Positions 35,922 through 44,422 of a stretch of DNA of 64,000 nucleotides are shown here, piece by piece. The stretch covers positions 175,129-239,128 of the forward strand of contig BJHK01000004.1 in NCBI GenBank assembly GCA_014192425.1. The letters are read 5' to 3'. The first letter of the stretch is position 1, and each line of letters starts with the position of its first letter. The position numbers were made by a program, and so were the translations under genes. The notes beneath the pieces were generated by a model that saw only the letters and a program-made list of their open reading frames with translations, did no database searches and was not told where the DNA came from. The DNA comes from Planctomycetia bacterium (GTDB lineage Bacteria; Planctomycetota; Planctomycetia; Pirellulales; UBA1268).

Positions 35922-36119
35922 CGCAGACCTCCGCGCCGGGGACTGTCAGGCCCCAGCCGACCCGGAAGACTATATCGGATGCGGCGGGGGGAAATGCCGC
36001 AATCCCTGGGCGAAAAAAGGGCCTACACTGAAGGGGTCGGTGACGCTGACCTGCGGAAAGCGACCGTTTCCAATCCCTCAAGGCCCGGAACGACGGCACC
36101 GAGCCGATCCAGCCAACCG

Positions 36120-38177
36120 ATGACGCTGCCACTCACCAGCGACCGTTCCCCGCGGCCGCCGCTCCCCACCACCCGGGCCGAAATGCTCGACCGGGGCTGG
36201 GATGCCGTGGACGTCGTCCTCGTCAGCGGCGATGCCTACATCGATCATCCGAGCTTCGCCAACGGGCTGATCGCCCGGCTGCTCGAGGGGTCCGGCTACC
36301 GGGTGGCGGTCCTCGCCCAGCCCGACTGGCGGACCTGTGACGCCTGGCGCGAGTTCGGCCGGCCGCGGCTGTTCTTCGGCATCTCCGCCGGCAACATGGA
36401 CTCGATGATCAACCACTACACCGCCAACAGGAAGGTGCGGAACGACGACGCCTACTCCCCCGGCGGTGCGATCGGCCGCCGTCCCGACCGGGCCACGCTC
36501 GCCTACTGCCAGCGGGCCCGGGAGGCGTTTCCGGGAGTGCCGGTCGTGGCCGGCGGCGTCGAGGCGAGCCTGCGCCGGCTGGCCCACTACGACTACTGGA
36601 GCGACACGGTCAGGCGATCGATCCTCCTCGACGCCAAGGCCGACCTCGTCGTCTTCGGGATGGGGGAGCGGACGGTGCTCGATGTCGCCCGCGGCCTGGC
36701 CGACGGGCAGTCGGTCCGCGATCTGCGCCACCTGCGCGGCGTCGCCTACCGGCTCGGTGCCAGCGAACCGCCGCCCACCGGCGCCGACACGCTGGAACTC
36801 CCTGACTACGAGAGCGTCGTCCGCGACCCGCTCGCCTTCTGCGAGCTGACCCGGCTCTCCCACCTCGAGACCAACCCGCACAACGCCCGCCGGCTCGTGC
36901 AGCGGCACGGCCGCGAGGCGGTGGTCGTCAATCCGCCCGCCCTGCCCCTCGAGCAGGCGGAAATGGACCAGGTGTACGGACTCCCCTTCACCCGCCGCCC
37001 GCATCCCGCCTACGGCGCGGCCCGGATCCCTGCCTTCGAGGTCGTGCAGCACAGCGTGCAGATCATGCGCGGCTGCTTCGGCGGCTGCACGTTCTGCTCG
37101 ATCACGGCCCACGAGGGGCGGATCATCCAGAGCCGCTCGCAGGAATCGGTCGTCACCGAAATCAAGCTCCTCGCGGCCCAGCCCGGCTTCAAGGGGACGG
37201 TCTCGGACATCGGCGGGCCGACGGCCAACATGTACCAGATGCGCTGCACCCGGCCCGAGGTCGAGGCCAAGTGCCGGCGGCTGTCCTGCGTCCATCCGAC
37301 GATCTGCAAGCTTCTCGGCACCGACCATGGCCCGCTCAAGTCGCTGATGCGCGAGGCCCGGAGCGTGCCCGGCGTGGACCGCGTCCTCGTCGCCAGCGGC
37401 GTGCGGATGGATCTCGCCCGGCGCGACCCCGAGTACCTGGCCGAACTGGCCGCGCACCACGTCGGCGGCCACCTCAAGGTGGCCCCGGAGCACACCGACC
37501 CGGAGGTGCTGCGGCTGATGAAGAAGCCGGCGGCCGACGACTACCTGGAGTTCGACAAGGCGTTCCGGGCCGCGAGCCGGCGGGTCGGCAAGAAGCAGTT
37601 CACCGTCCCCTACTTCATCGCCAGCCATCCGGGCAGCGGCCTGGAGGAGATGATCGACCTGGCGGTGTTCCTCAAGCGCAACGGCTACAAGCCCGACCAG
37701 GTGCAGGACTTCATCCCCAGCCCGTTCGACATCGCCGCCTGCATGTACCACACCGGTCTCGACCCGATGACCCGCGAGCCGGTGAAGATCGTCAAGGGAC
37801 TGCGCGACCGGCGGATGCAGCGGGCCCTGCTCCAGTTCTTCAAGCCGGAGAACTGGTTCGAGGTCCGCCGGGCGCTCGAGCAGGCGGGCCGGCAGGACCT
37901 GATCGGGTCCGGCTGCGACTGCCTGATCCCCGACCGGCCGCCGCGCGAGGCGCTCGACCGAAAGCGGTCCGACGCGAACCGGGCGATCAACGAGGCAACG
38001 TCCGGGGATCACATCCGCGGTGGCCCCTCGGGCGGCGGCTCGGGCGGCGGCTCGGGCGGCGACTCGGGCGGCGACTCGGGCGGTCCCTCAGGCGGTCCCG
38101 CCGCCGGCCGCAAGGCCCGGAAGGCCCGCGACCGCGGCAGCGTCGGCTACCGTCCCGGCCGCCGCGGCCGCACGTGA
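36120..38177 (+). CDS. YgiQ-family radical SAM protein (UPF0313)
   Basis: A 685-residue radical SAM enzyme. The N-terminal domain starts [16 protein letters not shown]. The iron-sulfur motif C-x-x-x-C-x-x-C is in [20 protein letters not shown]. Further family segments are [51 protein letters not shown] and [20 protein letters not shown]. These match YgiQ, whose reaction is unknown. The C-terminus ends with a Gly/Ser/Asp run ([18 protein letters not shown]), a low-complexity linker from a 15-bp-like DNA repeat, and a basic tail. The frame could be extended to 35979, but the family starts near MTLP. It is followed by a hairpin cluster and a repeat. Confidence 0.85.
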   Translation: MTLPLTSDRSPRPPLPTTRAEMLDRGWDAVDVVLVSGDAYIDHPSFANGLIARLLEGSGYRVAVLAQPDWRTCDAWREFGRPRLFFGISAGNMDSMINHYTANRKVRNDDAYSPGGAIGRRPDRATLAYCQRAREAFPGVPVVAGGVEASLRRLAHYDYWSDTVRRSILLDAKADLVVFGMGERTVLDVARGLADGQSVRDLRHLRGVAYRLGASEPPPTGADTLELPDYESVVRDPLAFCELTRLSHLETNPHNARRLVQRHGREAVVVNPPALPLEQAEMDQVYGLPFTRRPHPAYGAARIPAFEVVQHSVQIMRGCFGGCTFCSITAHEGRIIQSRSQESVVTEIKLLAAQPGFKGTVSDIGGPTANMYQMRCTRPEVEAKCRRLSCVHPTICKLLGTDHGPLKSLMREARSVPGVDRVLVASGVRMDLARRDPEYLAELAAHHVGGHLKVAPEHTDPEVLRLMKKPAADDYLEFDKAFRAASRRVGKKQFTVPYFIASHPGSGLEEMIDLAVFLKRNGYKPDQVQDFIPSPFDIAACMYHTGLDPMTREPVKIVKGLRDRRMQRALLQFFKPENWFEVRRALEQAGRQDLIGSGCDCLIPDRPPREALDRKRSDANRAINEATSGDHIRGGPSGGGSGGGSGGDSGGDSGGPSGGPAAGRKARKARDRGSVGYRPGRRGRT

Positions 38178-38278
38178 AGCAAGCGGCTGGCACCTGGCGA
38201 TATCGCCGCACGGGCCTTGCTGAATGTGTGCCTATAGACCGATGAAAAGTAGATTCATGAGCAGCCGCGACAAATCCC

Positions 38279-38335
38279 CGTCGCGATGCGACGGCAGACG
38301 ATGAATGGTTCATTCATGCCTCAATGAAAGGCATG
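38279..38335. repeat. Cluster of three short hairpins after the YgiQ gene
   Basis: Three inverted repeats follow one another: CGTCGC/GCGACG at 38279-38293 (3-base loop), ATGAAT/ATTCAT at 38301-38317 (5-base loop), and CATGCCT/AGGCATG at 38315-38335 (7-base loop). They lie about 100 bases after the stop and directly before the 109-bp direct repeat. They may act as terminators or belong to the same repeat unit. Confidence 0.5.
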
Positions 38336-38792
38336 CGTCGGGCCTGGAGTGGCGTTTTTCTGGGGTCGGCGCGGAGTCTCTCCGAGTCCGGCCGGCTGGC
38401 GGCTTCGTTGTGACCTCGCGTCCGCCAGGCCTCAGAGGATGTGGATATCGATCACGGGCAGCTCGTCTATCTGTCGCCTGAATCGCTGCGCGATCGTCAT
38501 CGGCCTGGACGAGCGCGCCCCAGTCGGTCGGCGGGCCGCGGGCGGGCAAGACGGGCGGGGCCATGAGCTTGGCCCATGCTCTTGCGCGACGTGTCGTGCG
38601 AGCGGGGCTTTTCACGTGTGTCGCAGCAGCCGCGAGCAGCCGGTGCCAGGCGGCGAGGTAGCCCCGCACGGCCGTCCACCATGCGCGGTGCATCCCCGTG
38701 GACAAAAGCCCGCTCTCCCGCCGCAGGCTCCGCAGCCGCTCCGTCGGCGGGAGCCCGAGATCCGTGGCCGGCCGGAGCTTCCACTCGTCCAC
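38310..38792 (-). pseudogene. Truncated PlsC-like acyltransferase gene
   Basis: The frame from ATG 38792 begins MDEWKLRPATDLGLPPTERL, continues SLRRESGLLSTGMHRAWWTA and VRGYLAAWHRLLAAAA, then degenerates into Arg/Pro-rich sequence. The opening closely recalls planctomycete 1-acylglycerol-3-phosphate acyltransferases, whose next residues should carry the H-x(4)-D motif in the VANHASHLD block. That block is missing, so the gene lost everything after about residue 57. It lies three bases after the cdsA stop, as the fourth member of a phospholipid operon. Its 3' side meets the 109-bp repeat. The acyltransferase match is from memory of the family and should be searched. Confidence 0.6.
38343..38451 (+). 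repeat. 109-bp direct repeat, copy 1
   Basis: The segment from CCTGGAGTGGCGTTTTTCTG to GTGGATATCGA recurs at 41017-41125 with only two differences (A/G at the 'GTGACCTCG' position and A/C near 'CAGAGGA'). It lies at the ruined 3' end of the plsC-like fragment. It contains a small inverted repeat CGGAG-TCT-CTCCG and no open frame of note, so it may be a dispersed genomic repeat. Confidence 0.85.
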
Positions 38793-38795
38793 GGA

Positions 38796-39800
38796 TCAGC
38801 CACCCGTGATCACATTCGGGGACCGATCCGTCGCCACCCCGACGAAGTAATTCACGTAATGGAAGACCGCCGGCGCCACGAGGATGATGCTGTCGAACCG
38901 GTCGAGCAGCCCGCCGTGGCCCGGGATCGTGGCCGCCATGTCCTTGATGCCCACATCCCGCTTGATCGAGGAGAGCATCAGGTCGCCGAATTGGCCGAGC
39001 ACGCTCACGAGCATCCCGAAAATCACGAGGTGGAGCGGGTGCGCGAGCGCCGTGCCACGGAAGATCACGCGGCCGACGCCCGCCACCAGGAGCGTCGTCA
39101 GCACGAGGGCGCCCACGGCGCCGGCCGCCGTCTTCTTCGGGCTCGTCTTCGGCGCGAGCTTCCGCCGGCCGAACGACTTGCCGACGATGAACGCGAACAC
39201 GTCGTTGAGCTCGACGGCCAGGAAGATCAGGATCAGGAGCGGCCGATACTGCCGGTCGTTGGCCAGGTAGCCCAAGTGGCCGAGGCACGATCCGAAGAGG
39301 ACGAAGCCGAGCACGCCGAGCGCCACCCGCTGGACGTAGCCCTTGGGCTCGTCGCGGAGGATGGCCGCGATGGCGATGATGCCCACCGTGAGGGGCACCA
39401 GCGCGACGAAAAGCCGATACCAGTGGTCGAGCGACGCGAACGCGACGGCGAGGATGCCGAGCACGACGACGAGGCTCACCTCCTTCTCACGAAAGAGCCC
39501 CGTGGCCCGGGCGTATTCGCGGTAGCAGAGGAGGCCGAGGATCGTCACGCCGAAGATGGTCGGGCCCGTCCCGAGAAGGATCGGCAGGAGGATCGCCGCC
39601 GCCAGCACGATCCACGAGCGGGCCCGCACCAACAGCTCGTCGGCCAGCGGCCCGGCGATCCGGCCCGACCGCACGAGCAGCCGGATCAGGACGGGGGTGG
39701 CGACGACGGCCGCCGCGATCGTCGCCGTCGTGACCCGGGTGACGGGATCATCGAAGGCCCGCGCGGGATCGAAGAGTTGCCCGATATTCATGCTGCTCAT
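38796..39800 (-). CDS. cdsA: Phosphatidate cytidylyltransferase (CDP-diglyceride synthase)
   Basis: A 334-residue membrane enzyme that makes CDP-diacylglycerol from phosphatidate and CTP. It has about eight membrane segments. The C-terminal signature is GQFGDLMLSSIKRDVGIKDM followed by IPGHGGLLDRFDSIIL, matching the CDP-diglyceride synthase consensus, with the preceding DVFAFIVGKSFGRRKLAPKTSPKKT block. ATG 39800 overlaps the stop of the upstream CDP-alcohol phosphatidyltransferase gene by 4 bases (ATGA). The protein length is close to family usual. The longer frame to 39935 would overlap that gene further and is not used. Confidence 0.9.
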   Translation of the reverse strand: MSSMNIGQLFDPARAFDDPVTRVTTATIAAAVVATPVLIRLLVRSGRIAGPLADELLVRARSWIVLAAAILLPILLGTGPTIFGVTILGLLCYREYARATGLFREKEVSLVVVLGILAVAFASLDHWYRLFVALVPLTVGIIAIAAILRDEPKGYVQRVALGVLGFVLFGSCLGHLGYLANDRQYRPLLILIFLAVELNDVFAFIVGKSFGRRKLAPKTSPKKTAAGAVGALVLTTLLVAGVGRVIFRGTALAHPLHLVIFGMLVSVLGQFGDLMLSSIKRDVGIKDMAATIPGHGGLLDRFDSIILVAPAVFHYVNYFVGVATDRSPNVITGG

Positions 39801-40477
39801 GCCGACCGGCTCCGCAGCGTGGCGGCGATCCGGGCGAGCCGACGGGCCGCCGTGATCAGGCTGCCGACGAGGATCACGGCAAGGGCGGCGGCGACGAGGC
39901 CGCGGCCGCCGAAGGCCGACTTTACCGGGAGCCATTCCGCCGGGAGCAGGCCGCCGGCCGCGGCGACGGCCGTCAGCAGGGCCATCCGCTGCTGCTTTGC
40001 CATCGGCCCGCAGAACTCGTGGCGGGCCCCCGCGGCCTTACCCATCACGCGGACGTAGGCCGTGAACATCGCAGCGCACGCGGCGAAGCCCGCGAGCACG
40101 ACGTCGCCGCCGACGGCGTGCCCGGCCCCGACGATCGTCGCGGTGTCCGACACGCGGTCGGGAACCTCGTTGTAGAGTTCGCCGACGGGCGAGGCCCGCC
40201 CCGACTCGATAGCCACCATCCCGTCGAGCAGATTGGCGAGCAGCCGCAACTGGATCAGCACCGCCGCCGCCAGCCATGCGGCCCGTTCCCCTCCGGCGGC
40301 GTGGGGCGTGGCCGCCAGCGCGAGGCCGGCCCCGATCCCGCACACCATGCCGGCGATCGAGATAAAGTTGGGCGAGACGCCCCGGCGGGCGAGCCACCGC
40401 GCGGTCCACTGCCAGATCGGCCAGCCCCGCGCGGCGATCGGCCGCCGCTCCGTCGGCTGGTAAGGCGTGTCGGCCAC
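39797..40477 (-). CDS. CDP-alcohol phosphatidyltransferase family membrane protein
   Basis: A 226-residue polytopic protein. It begins MADTPYQPTERRPIAARGWP, then ARWLARRGVSPNFISIAGMV, a typical start of the CDP-OH-P family. The catalytic helix region reads NLLDGMVAIESGRASPVGEL, YNEVPDRVSD. The family signature is D-x2-D-G-x2-A-R-x8-G-x3-D-x3-D. Here the first Asp is Asn, the A-R pair is altered, and the spacing to the last two Asp (PDRVSD) is longer. The sequence may be a distinct subfamily or act on an unusual alcohol. It lies between the EamA-like gene (two bases) and cdsA (overlap), so it is part of a lipid operon. Confidence 0.75.
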   Translation of the reverse strand: MADTPYQPTERRPIAARGWPIWQWTARWLARRGVSPNFISIAGMVCGIGAGLALAATPHAAGGERAAWLAAAVLIQLRLLANLLDGMVAIESGRASPVGELYNEVPDRVSDTATIVGAGHAVGGDVVLAGFAACAAMFTAYVRVMGKAAGARHEFCGPMAKQQRMALLTAVAAAGGLLPAEWLPVKSAFGGRGLVAAALAVILVGSLITAARRLARIAATLRSRSA

Positions 40478-40479
40478 CG

Positions 40480-40833
40480 CTACCTCCCGATGAGAAACAT
40501 GCCGATGATCAGGCAGGCCATCCCCGCCACGTGCACCGGCCTGATGGGAACGCCATGCGCGACGAGCCCGATGACCGCGGCCCAGATGAAGGTCGAGGCG
40601 TAGATCGGGTACAGCACCCCCGGCTGCCCGCCGCGCCGGAACGCGGCCACGAAGAGCACCATCACGGCGACGTAGCAGGCGACGCCGCCGAGGATCCGGG
40701 GCTCGAGAAGGAACGACGCGAGGCCCCCCGCGGCCCGGTCGGCCCCCGCCTTGTATAGGTATTGGCCCACGGCCCCGAGCAGCGCGGCCACGACGAAACA
40801 GAGGATCGGAATCGCGGATGCAGGCATGGGCAT
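40480..40833 (-). CDS. Small EamA/SMR-like membrane protein
   Basis: A 117-residue protein with four predicted membrane segments, starting MPMPASAIPILCFVVAALLG. Features such as VGQYLYKAGADRAAGG and YPIYASTFIWAAVIGLVAHG match half of an EamA/drug-metabolite transporter or a SMR-type protein. Members often work as dimers to flip or export small molecules, and in lipid operons they are sometimes phospholipid-linked flippases. It is the first gene of the minus-strand lipid operon, two bases from the next one. The transported molecule is unknown. Confidence 0.7.
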   Translation of the reverse strand: MPMPASAIPILCFVVAALLGAVGQYLYKAGADRAAGGLASFLLEPRILGGVACYVAVMVLFVAAFRRGGQPGVLYPIYASTFIWAAVIGLVAHGVPIRPVHVAGMACLIIGMFLIGR

Positions 40834-41202
40834 GGGCTCGACTCCCCGGGCGACGCCGTCGGGACCGAATCAGATTAGAGGATAGTCAACGATAGTCCGA
40901 CCAATGGCACTTCCTGAACCATTTTCGAGCCGATGAGCGGCTCGTCGAACGGCTCGGGAGCTGAGCGCCCCGTCTCCTGGTCCCGAACACGCGGCACACG
41001 GAACGCCTGCCCTCCCCCTGGAGTGGCGTTTTTCTGGGGTCGGCGCGGAGTCTCTCCGAGTCCGGCCGGCTGGCGGCTTCGTTGTGGCCTCGCGTCCGCC
41101 AGGCCTCAGAGGCTGTGGATATCGAGTGAACGAAGGCCGGGAAGGGCAAGCGGATCACGAGCGTGACCTGCCTCGACACGAAGACGAGCCCGGAACTCGT
41201 GT
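40834..41202. other. 369-bp region with the second 109-bp repeat
   Basis: No working gene is supported. The part next to 40833 must hold the promoter of the lipid operon. A small hairpin GAGCCG/CGGCTC occurs near 40928. The second copy of the 109-bp repeat lies at 41017-41125, followed by the decayed end of the HTH/ATPase pseudogene. Confidence 0.5.
41017..41125 (+). repeat. 109-bp direct repeat, copy 2
   Basis: Same orientation as copy 1 (38343-38451) and identical except for two bases. The copies are 2.67 kb apart and enclose the phospholipid operon. Copy 2 has a perfect GCCTC-A-GAGGC palindrome that is broken by a substitution in copy 1. Confidence 0.85.
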
Positions 41203-42224
41203 TCACGGGCACCTTCTTCTGGGACGCCACCGGTCACGCACGAGGCCCTCGGCACCGTCCGCGTGATGAAGACCTGCGGGATGACAGGGGAGGTGGTGGG
41301 CAAGGCGGCGAGCGTGGCGATCAGACACGATACGACGCCACGGGGCGTGTCCGAGAAGCACGAGATCGACGCCCGTGAAATCGACCGTGACGTGGCGAAA
41401 CCGTTCGAGCCCGGTCGTGATCCGCCGCGCCTCGGACCGCGACAGCAACTGCACGCCGAAGGCGGCGAGGCGGACCGTCGTCCTCGTCCGATCGAAGGCG
41501 AGCGTATCCGGATTGGTCCACTGGCGAAACACGTCGGCGAGCACTGGCACCCGCCCCGGGGCAAACTGCATGCAGACCCGGGTGCCGGTGCGTGGTTCCA
41601 CGAGCAGTTCGATGGTGGTGTCTCGGGCATCGTTGTCGGTGAACCAGGCAACGCGTCCGGATTCGAGCCGATACCGATTTGCCGCTTTCGCCGAAAAGAA
41701 AATCCCTTCGCCGGTATGCCGCGCGGGCTGGGTCGTGAACCGGCCCTTCTCGAGCACGAAGACAGCCTCGACGTCTTCGGAAAGATGGAGCGACTCCCGG
41801 ACGTGGCGAAAGACGCCGATGCCGTCGTCGGCGATATCGACGAGCACGCCGGCGGCCGAAACGACGGCGGTCACCAGCAACACGGTTCCGCCGCTGTGAT
41901 CGATGGCGTTGTTGACCATCTCGGTGAAGGTGTAGCCGACCGTGGCGAGCTCCTGTCCTGACAGGCCGAGGTCCGCCAGCGCCGGCCGAACCTCGCTCCA
42001 CAGCCGATCTTCGGCGAGCCCCCGAAGCGGCCGGTCCCAGCGGGCGCCCGGGAGCACGTATCTCGCACCGCGTCCCGCGCCAGCCGTCCGCACGCGACGA
42101 GCTCCCGAAGTCGCCGCTGGGCTGTCGCCCGCGATACGTTCAGGATCGCCATCGCCTCGTCCGTGGAGATGGCGCCGTACCCGAGGGCGTGGACGACGAG
42201 CGGACTGGAAGCGTCACGGCTCAT
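41203..42224 (-). pseudogene. Frameshifted HTH / HATPase / STAS-like (DUF4325) regulator
   Basis: From ATG 42224 the frame gives an HTH (AISTDEAMAILNVSRATAQR, then RLRELVACGRLARDAVRDT). The rest is in another frame: RYVLPGARWDRPLRGLAEDR, a HATPase_c domain with TFTEMVNNAIDHSGG (N box), VDIADDGIGVFRHV (G1) and HTGEGIFFSAKAANRY (G2), and the beginning of a DUF4325 STAS-like domain (QLLSRSEARRITTGLERFRH, then VTVDFTGVDLV). After VDLV the STAS-like signature is lost. So a shift near 42050-42100 separates the HTH from the ATPase, and the C-terminus is replaced near the 109-bp repeat. The intact form is a known regulator-type protein, often near defence genes. Either of these breaks could be sequencing error. 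Confidence 0.65.
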
Positions 42225-42367
42225 GCAGAAGACCTGACCTATTTTTCGAAGAATAGATCAAAATCGGTCAGCAAGCGAATGTCTCGGGCGAAATCCTTGT
42301 TCCGCTGGTTCACCGGATGCGGCCCGAGCGACCGACCAACCTGACTCGGCCGGTTGACCATCTGTGA

Positions 42368-42391
42368 ATATGGGAATATGGTTTCCCATAT
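42368..42391. promoter_or_regulatory. Inverted repeat over the antitoxin start, likely operator
   Basis: ATATGGGAA at 42368-42376 and its reverse complement at 42383-42391 are separated by six bases, with the second arm ending inside the ATG (42390) of the antitoxin gene. Binding of the antitoxin-toxin complex here would explain the usual autoregulation. Confidence 0.6.
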
Positions 42392-42635
42392 GAAAACCAC
42401 GATCGAGCTGCCGGACGACCTGTTCATCGCCGCCAAGAAACGGGCGGCCGAACTCCGCGAACCGCTGCGGGCGCTCGTGGAACGCGGCCTCCGCGCCGAA
42501 CTTGGCCGCAGAACGCCGCGACGCGGGCTCAAGCCGAAGACGATCCGGTGGGTGACCGTGGCGGGCGGGCTCCCCGCCGGCGTGGACGTCGCCGATCGGG
42601 CCGCGATGCACGACTGGCTGCATCGGCAGCGATGA
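42390..42635 (+). CDS. VapB-like antitoxin
   Basis: An 81-residue protein beginning MKTTIELPDDLFIAAKKRA, a ribbon-helix-helix-like start (TTIELPDDL), followed by AELREPLRALVERGLRAEL and a C-terminal segment (RWVTVAGGLPAGVDVADRAA) expected to bind the toxin. It overlaps the PIN toxin gene in ATGA, as in most type II pairs. It controls its own promoter through the inverted repeat that spans its start. Expression would be cotranslational with the toxin. Confidence 0.8.
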   Translation: MKTTIELPDDLFIAAKKRAAELREPLRALVERGLRAELGRRTPRRGLKPKTIRWVTVAGGLPAGVDVADRAAMHDWLHRQR

Positions 42636-43057
42636 TCGCGCTCGACACGAACCTGCTGATCTACGCGCACCGCGCCGACACCCGCGAGCACCGCGACGCC
42701 CGGGGTGCGATTGAAAAGGCCTGCAACGCGGCTGGCGGATGCGGCATTCCGCTGCCGTGCGTGGCCGAGTTCTTCAGCGTCGTGACCCATCCGGCGGCGA
42801 GCGGTTCCCCATCGTCAGCGCGGGCTGCCGCCGACTTCTTGGCGGCTCTCGCGGAGGCCGGCATCGGGATCCTGATGCCGGGACCGTCGTTCCCGACTCG
42901 CCTGCTGCAGACGGCGAGCGATCTGGAGGTAACCGGCCCGCGGATCTTCGACGTCCAGATCGCTCTCTGTGCGGTCGATGGCGGCGCCACGGAACTGTGG
43001 ACGCATGACCGCAGGTTCGTGAAACTTCCCGGCCTCGCGGTCAGACATCCGCTCTGA
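42632..43057 (+). CDS. VapC-like PIN-domain toxin
   Basis: A 141-residue protein from ATG 42632. MIALDTNLLIYAHRADTREH has the first PIN Asp and the N-box; the second acidic residue is around VAEFFSVV and the last Asp is in RIFDVQIALCAVDGG, TELWTHDRRFVKL. This is the usual RNase fold that cuts RNA with divalent metal. The gene follows the antitoxin gene with a four-base overlap. The C-terminus (LPGLAVRHPL) ends at the stop with no extra domain. Confidence 0.8.
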   Translation: MIALDTNLLIYAHRADTREHRDARGAIEKACNAAGGCGIPLPCVAEFFSVVTHPAASGSPSSARAAADFLAALAEAGIGILMPGPSFPTRLLQTASDLEVTGPRIFDVQIALCAVDGGATELWTHDRRFVKLPGLAVRHPL

Positions 43058-43184
43058 GTGGCGATCACGCCCCCGGTATCACAAGGAAAAGCCGCCGGCG
43101 GCCGCGGCTATCTGGCCGCCGCCGCGACTCCGGCCGGCCGGACGCCGGCTCCCGTGCGGCCGGTGAGCGGATCGCCGAGTTCCC

Positions 43185-44417
43185 TTGCCTGCATTACAAA
43201 TCCTACGGCGGCACCGTACGATTTGCAGGGTTTGGATCCCCCGCCAAATAGAGTCCCGGATCACGTCCCTCGCCGCCACGCGGCCCGTCGTGGTCATCAC
43301 CGGCGGCCGGCAGACAGGCAAAACGTCGCTCGCCCGGCGGCTGTTTCCCCGGCATGCCTACGTGTCGCTCGACCTGCCGAGCGCCGCCGCCCAGGCCGAG
43401 CACGACCCGTCGGCGTTTCTCGGCAAACATCCGGCGCCGCTGGTCATCGACGAGGTGCAGTACGCGCCGGGCCTCTTTCGCCATCTGAAGCGGGCGGTCG
43501 ATGAGCGGCGGCGCGAGCCGGGCCGGTTCATCCTCACCGGCTCGCAGCCGTTCACGTTGATGCGCGGCGTATCGGAATCGCTGGCCGGCCGGGCCGCGAT
43601 CGTGGACGTCGAGGGGCTTACCTACGCGGAAATCCGCTCGGCACGCCCGCGGATGACGATCGGCGAGATGCTGCTGCGGGGCGGATTCCCCGAACTGCAC
43701 GCCGACCCGTCGATCGACACCGCCGAGTTCATGCGGTCGTACGTCGCGACCTACCTGGAGCGGGACCTGCGGAGCCAGCTCCGCATCGGCAGCCTCCGCG
43801 ACTTCGAGCGGTTCATCCGGGCGGCCGCGCTGCGATCCGCACAACTGCTCAACAAGGCCGAGCTCTCGCGGGACGTGGCCATCAGCGGCTCGACCTCCGG
43901 CGAGTGGCTCGGGCTCCTGGAACGCGGCGGGATCGTGACGCTCCTCGAGCCCTGGTTCGCAAACCGCGGCAAATCCCTGGTGAAGACACCCAAACTCTAC
44001 TTTCGCGACACGGGCCTGGCGGCGTTCCTCATGGGCATCAAGTCCGCCGACGAGCTGGCCGACTCGCCGCTCGTCGGCGGGCTCTGGGAAACCTTCGTCT
44101 GCGGGGAACTTCGCCAGTCGCTGGCCCGTGCCGCCCCCGCGCGGCAGCTGCACTTCTGGCGTGATCGGACGAAGGAGGCCGATTTCCTCATCCATGCGGG
44201 CGGCCGTTTCACGATCGCGGACGCCAAGTGGACCGAGTTTCCCACGGCCGCCGACGCCGCCCGTCTGCTGCGGATTCGGGACTCCCTGCCCGCCGGCCGT
44301 GTGGCCCGGATAGCGATCATCTGCCGCACGCCGGACCGGCATCCACTGATCGCCGACGCCGTGCCGCCGGTCGAGGCGCTGGGCCAGGCCGACGCCGCCG
44401 GCTTCGCGGCCGCGTGA
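43185..44417 (+). CDS. DUF4143/AAA ATPase
   Basis: A 410-residue ATPase. A Walker A motif is in VVVITGGRQTGKTSLARRLF, Walker B in PAPLVIDEVQYAPGLFRHLK, and the sensor-type site in FILTGSQPFTLMRGVSESLAGR. The C-terminal DUF4143 domain has LYFRDTGLAAFLMGIKSADE, LWETFVCGELRQSLARA, and a nuclease-like end with HFWRDRTKEADFLIHAGGRF, TIADAKW (D, then D-x-K-like). The family is widespread, often alone, and of unclear purpose. The TTG at 43185 gives the frame a start, but homologues begin nearer WIPRQIESRI, so the true start may be about 43230. The gene is bounded by two related short direct repeats. Confidence 0.8.
   Translation: MPALQILRRHRTICRVWIPRQIESRITSLAATRPVVVITGGRQTGKTSLARRLFPRHAYVSLDLPSAAAQAEHDPSAFLGKHPAPLVIDEVQYAPGLFRHLKRAVDERRREPGRFILTGSQPFTLMRGVSESLAGRAAIVDVEGLTYAEIRSARPRMTIGEMLLRGGFPELHADPSIDTAEFMRSYVATYLERDLRSQLRIGSLRDFERFIRAAALRSAQLLNKAELSRDVAISGSTSGEWLGLLERGGIVTLLEPWFANRGKSLVKTPKLYFRDTGLAAFLMGIKSADELADSPLVGGLWETFVCGELRQSLARAAPARQLHFWRDRTKEADFLIHAGGRFTIADAKWTEFPTAADAARLLRIRDSLPAGRVARIAIICRTPDRHPLIADAVPPVEALGQADAAGFAAA
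43214..43238 (+). repeat. Short direct repeat, left of the DUF4143 gene
   Basis: CCGTACGATTTGCAGG followed by GTTTGGATC matches 44423-44446 (CCGTACGATTGGCAGC, CTTGGATC) with about three differences. An inverted arm CTGCATTACAAATC lies just before. The two copies flank the ATPase gene, 1.2 kb apart. Confidence 0.5.
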
Positions 44418-44422
44418 AGCTT

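Larger units (their letters stand above)
38178..38620. other. Decayed region between the YgiQ and plsC-like genes
   Basis: About 440 bases without a working gene. It holds the hairpin cluster at 38279-38335, the first 109-bp repeat, and, on the minus strand just before the repeat, a peptide end reading ELPVIDIHIL-stop. A comparable end (LRSLDIHSL-stop) abuts copy 2, so some other coding end may be part of the repeat's surroundings. Confidence 0.4.

Noticed and set aside
36078..38012. 644-codon minus-strand frame opposite the YgiQ gene
   Set aside because: Low-complexity His/Glu/Gly-rich product without motifs; the plus-strand radical SAM gene is certain.
37990..38110. GGC GGC TCG-type repeats in the YgiQ C-terminus considered as a mobile repeat
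   Set aside because: They only encode a Gly/Ser/Asp linker in frame and look like simple slippage.
38343..41125. The 109-bp repeats considered as ends of an insertion sequence
   Set aside because: They are direct, not inverted; the enclosed genes are normal lipid genes and there is no transposase.
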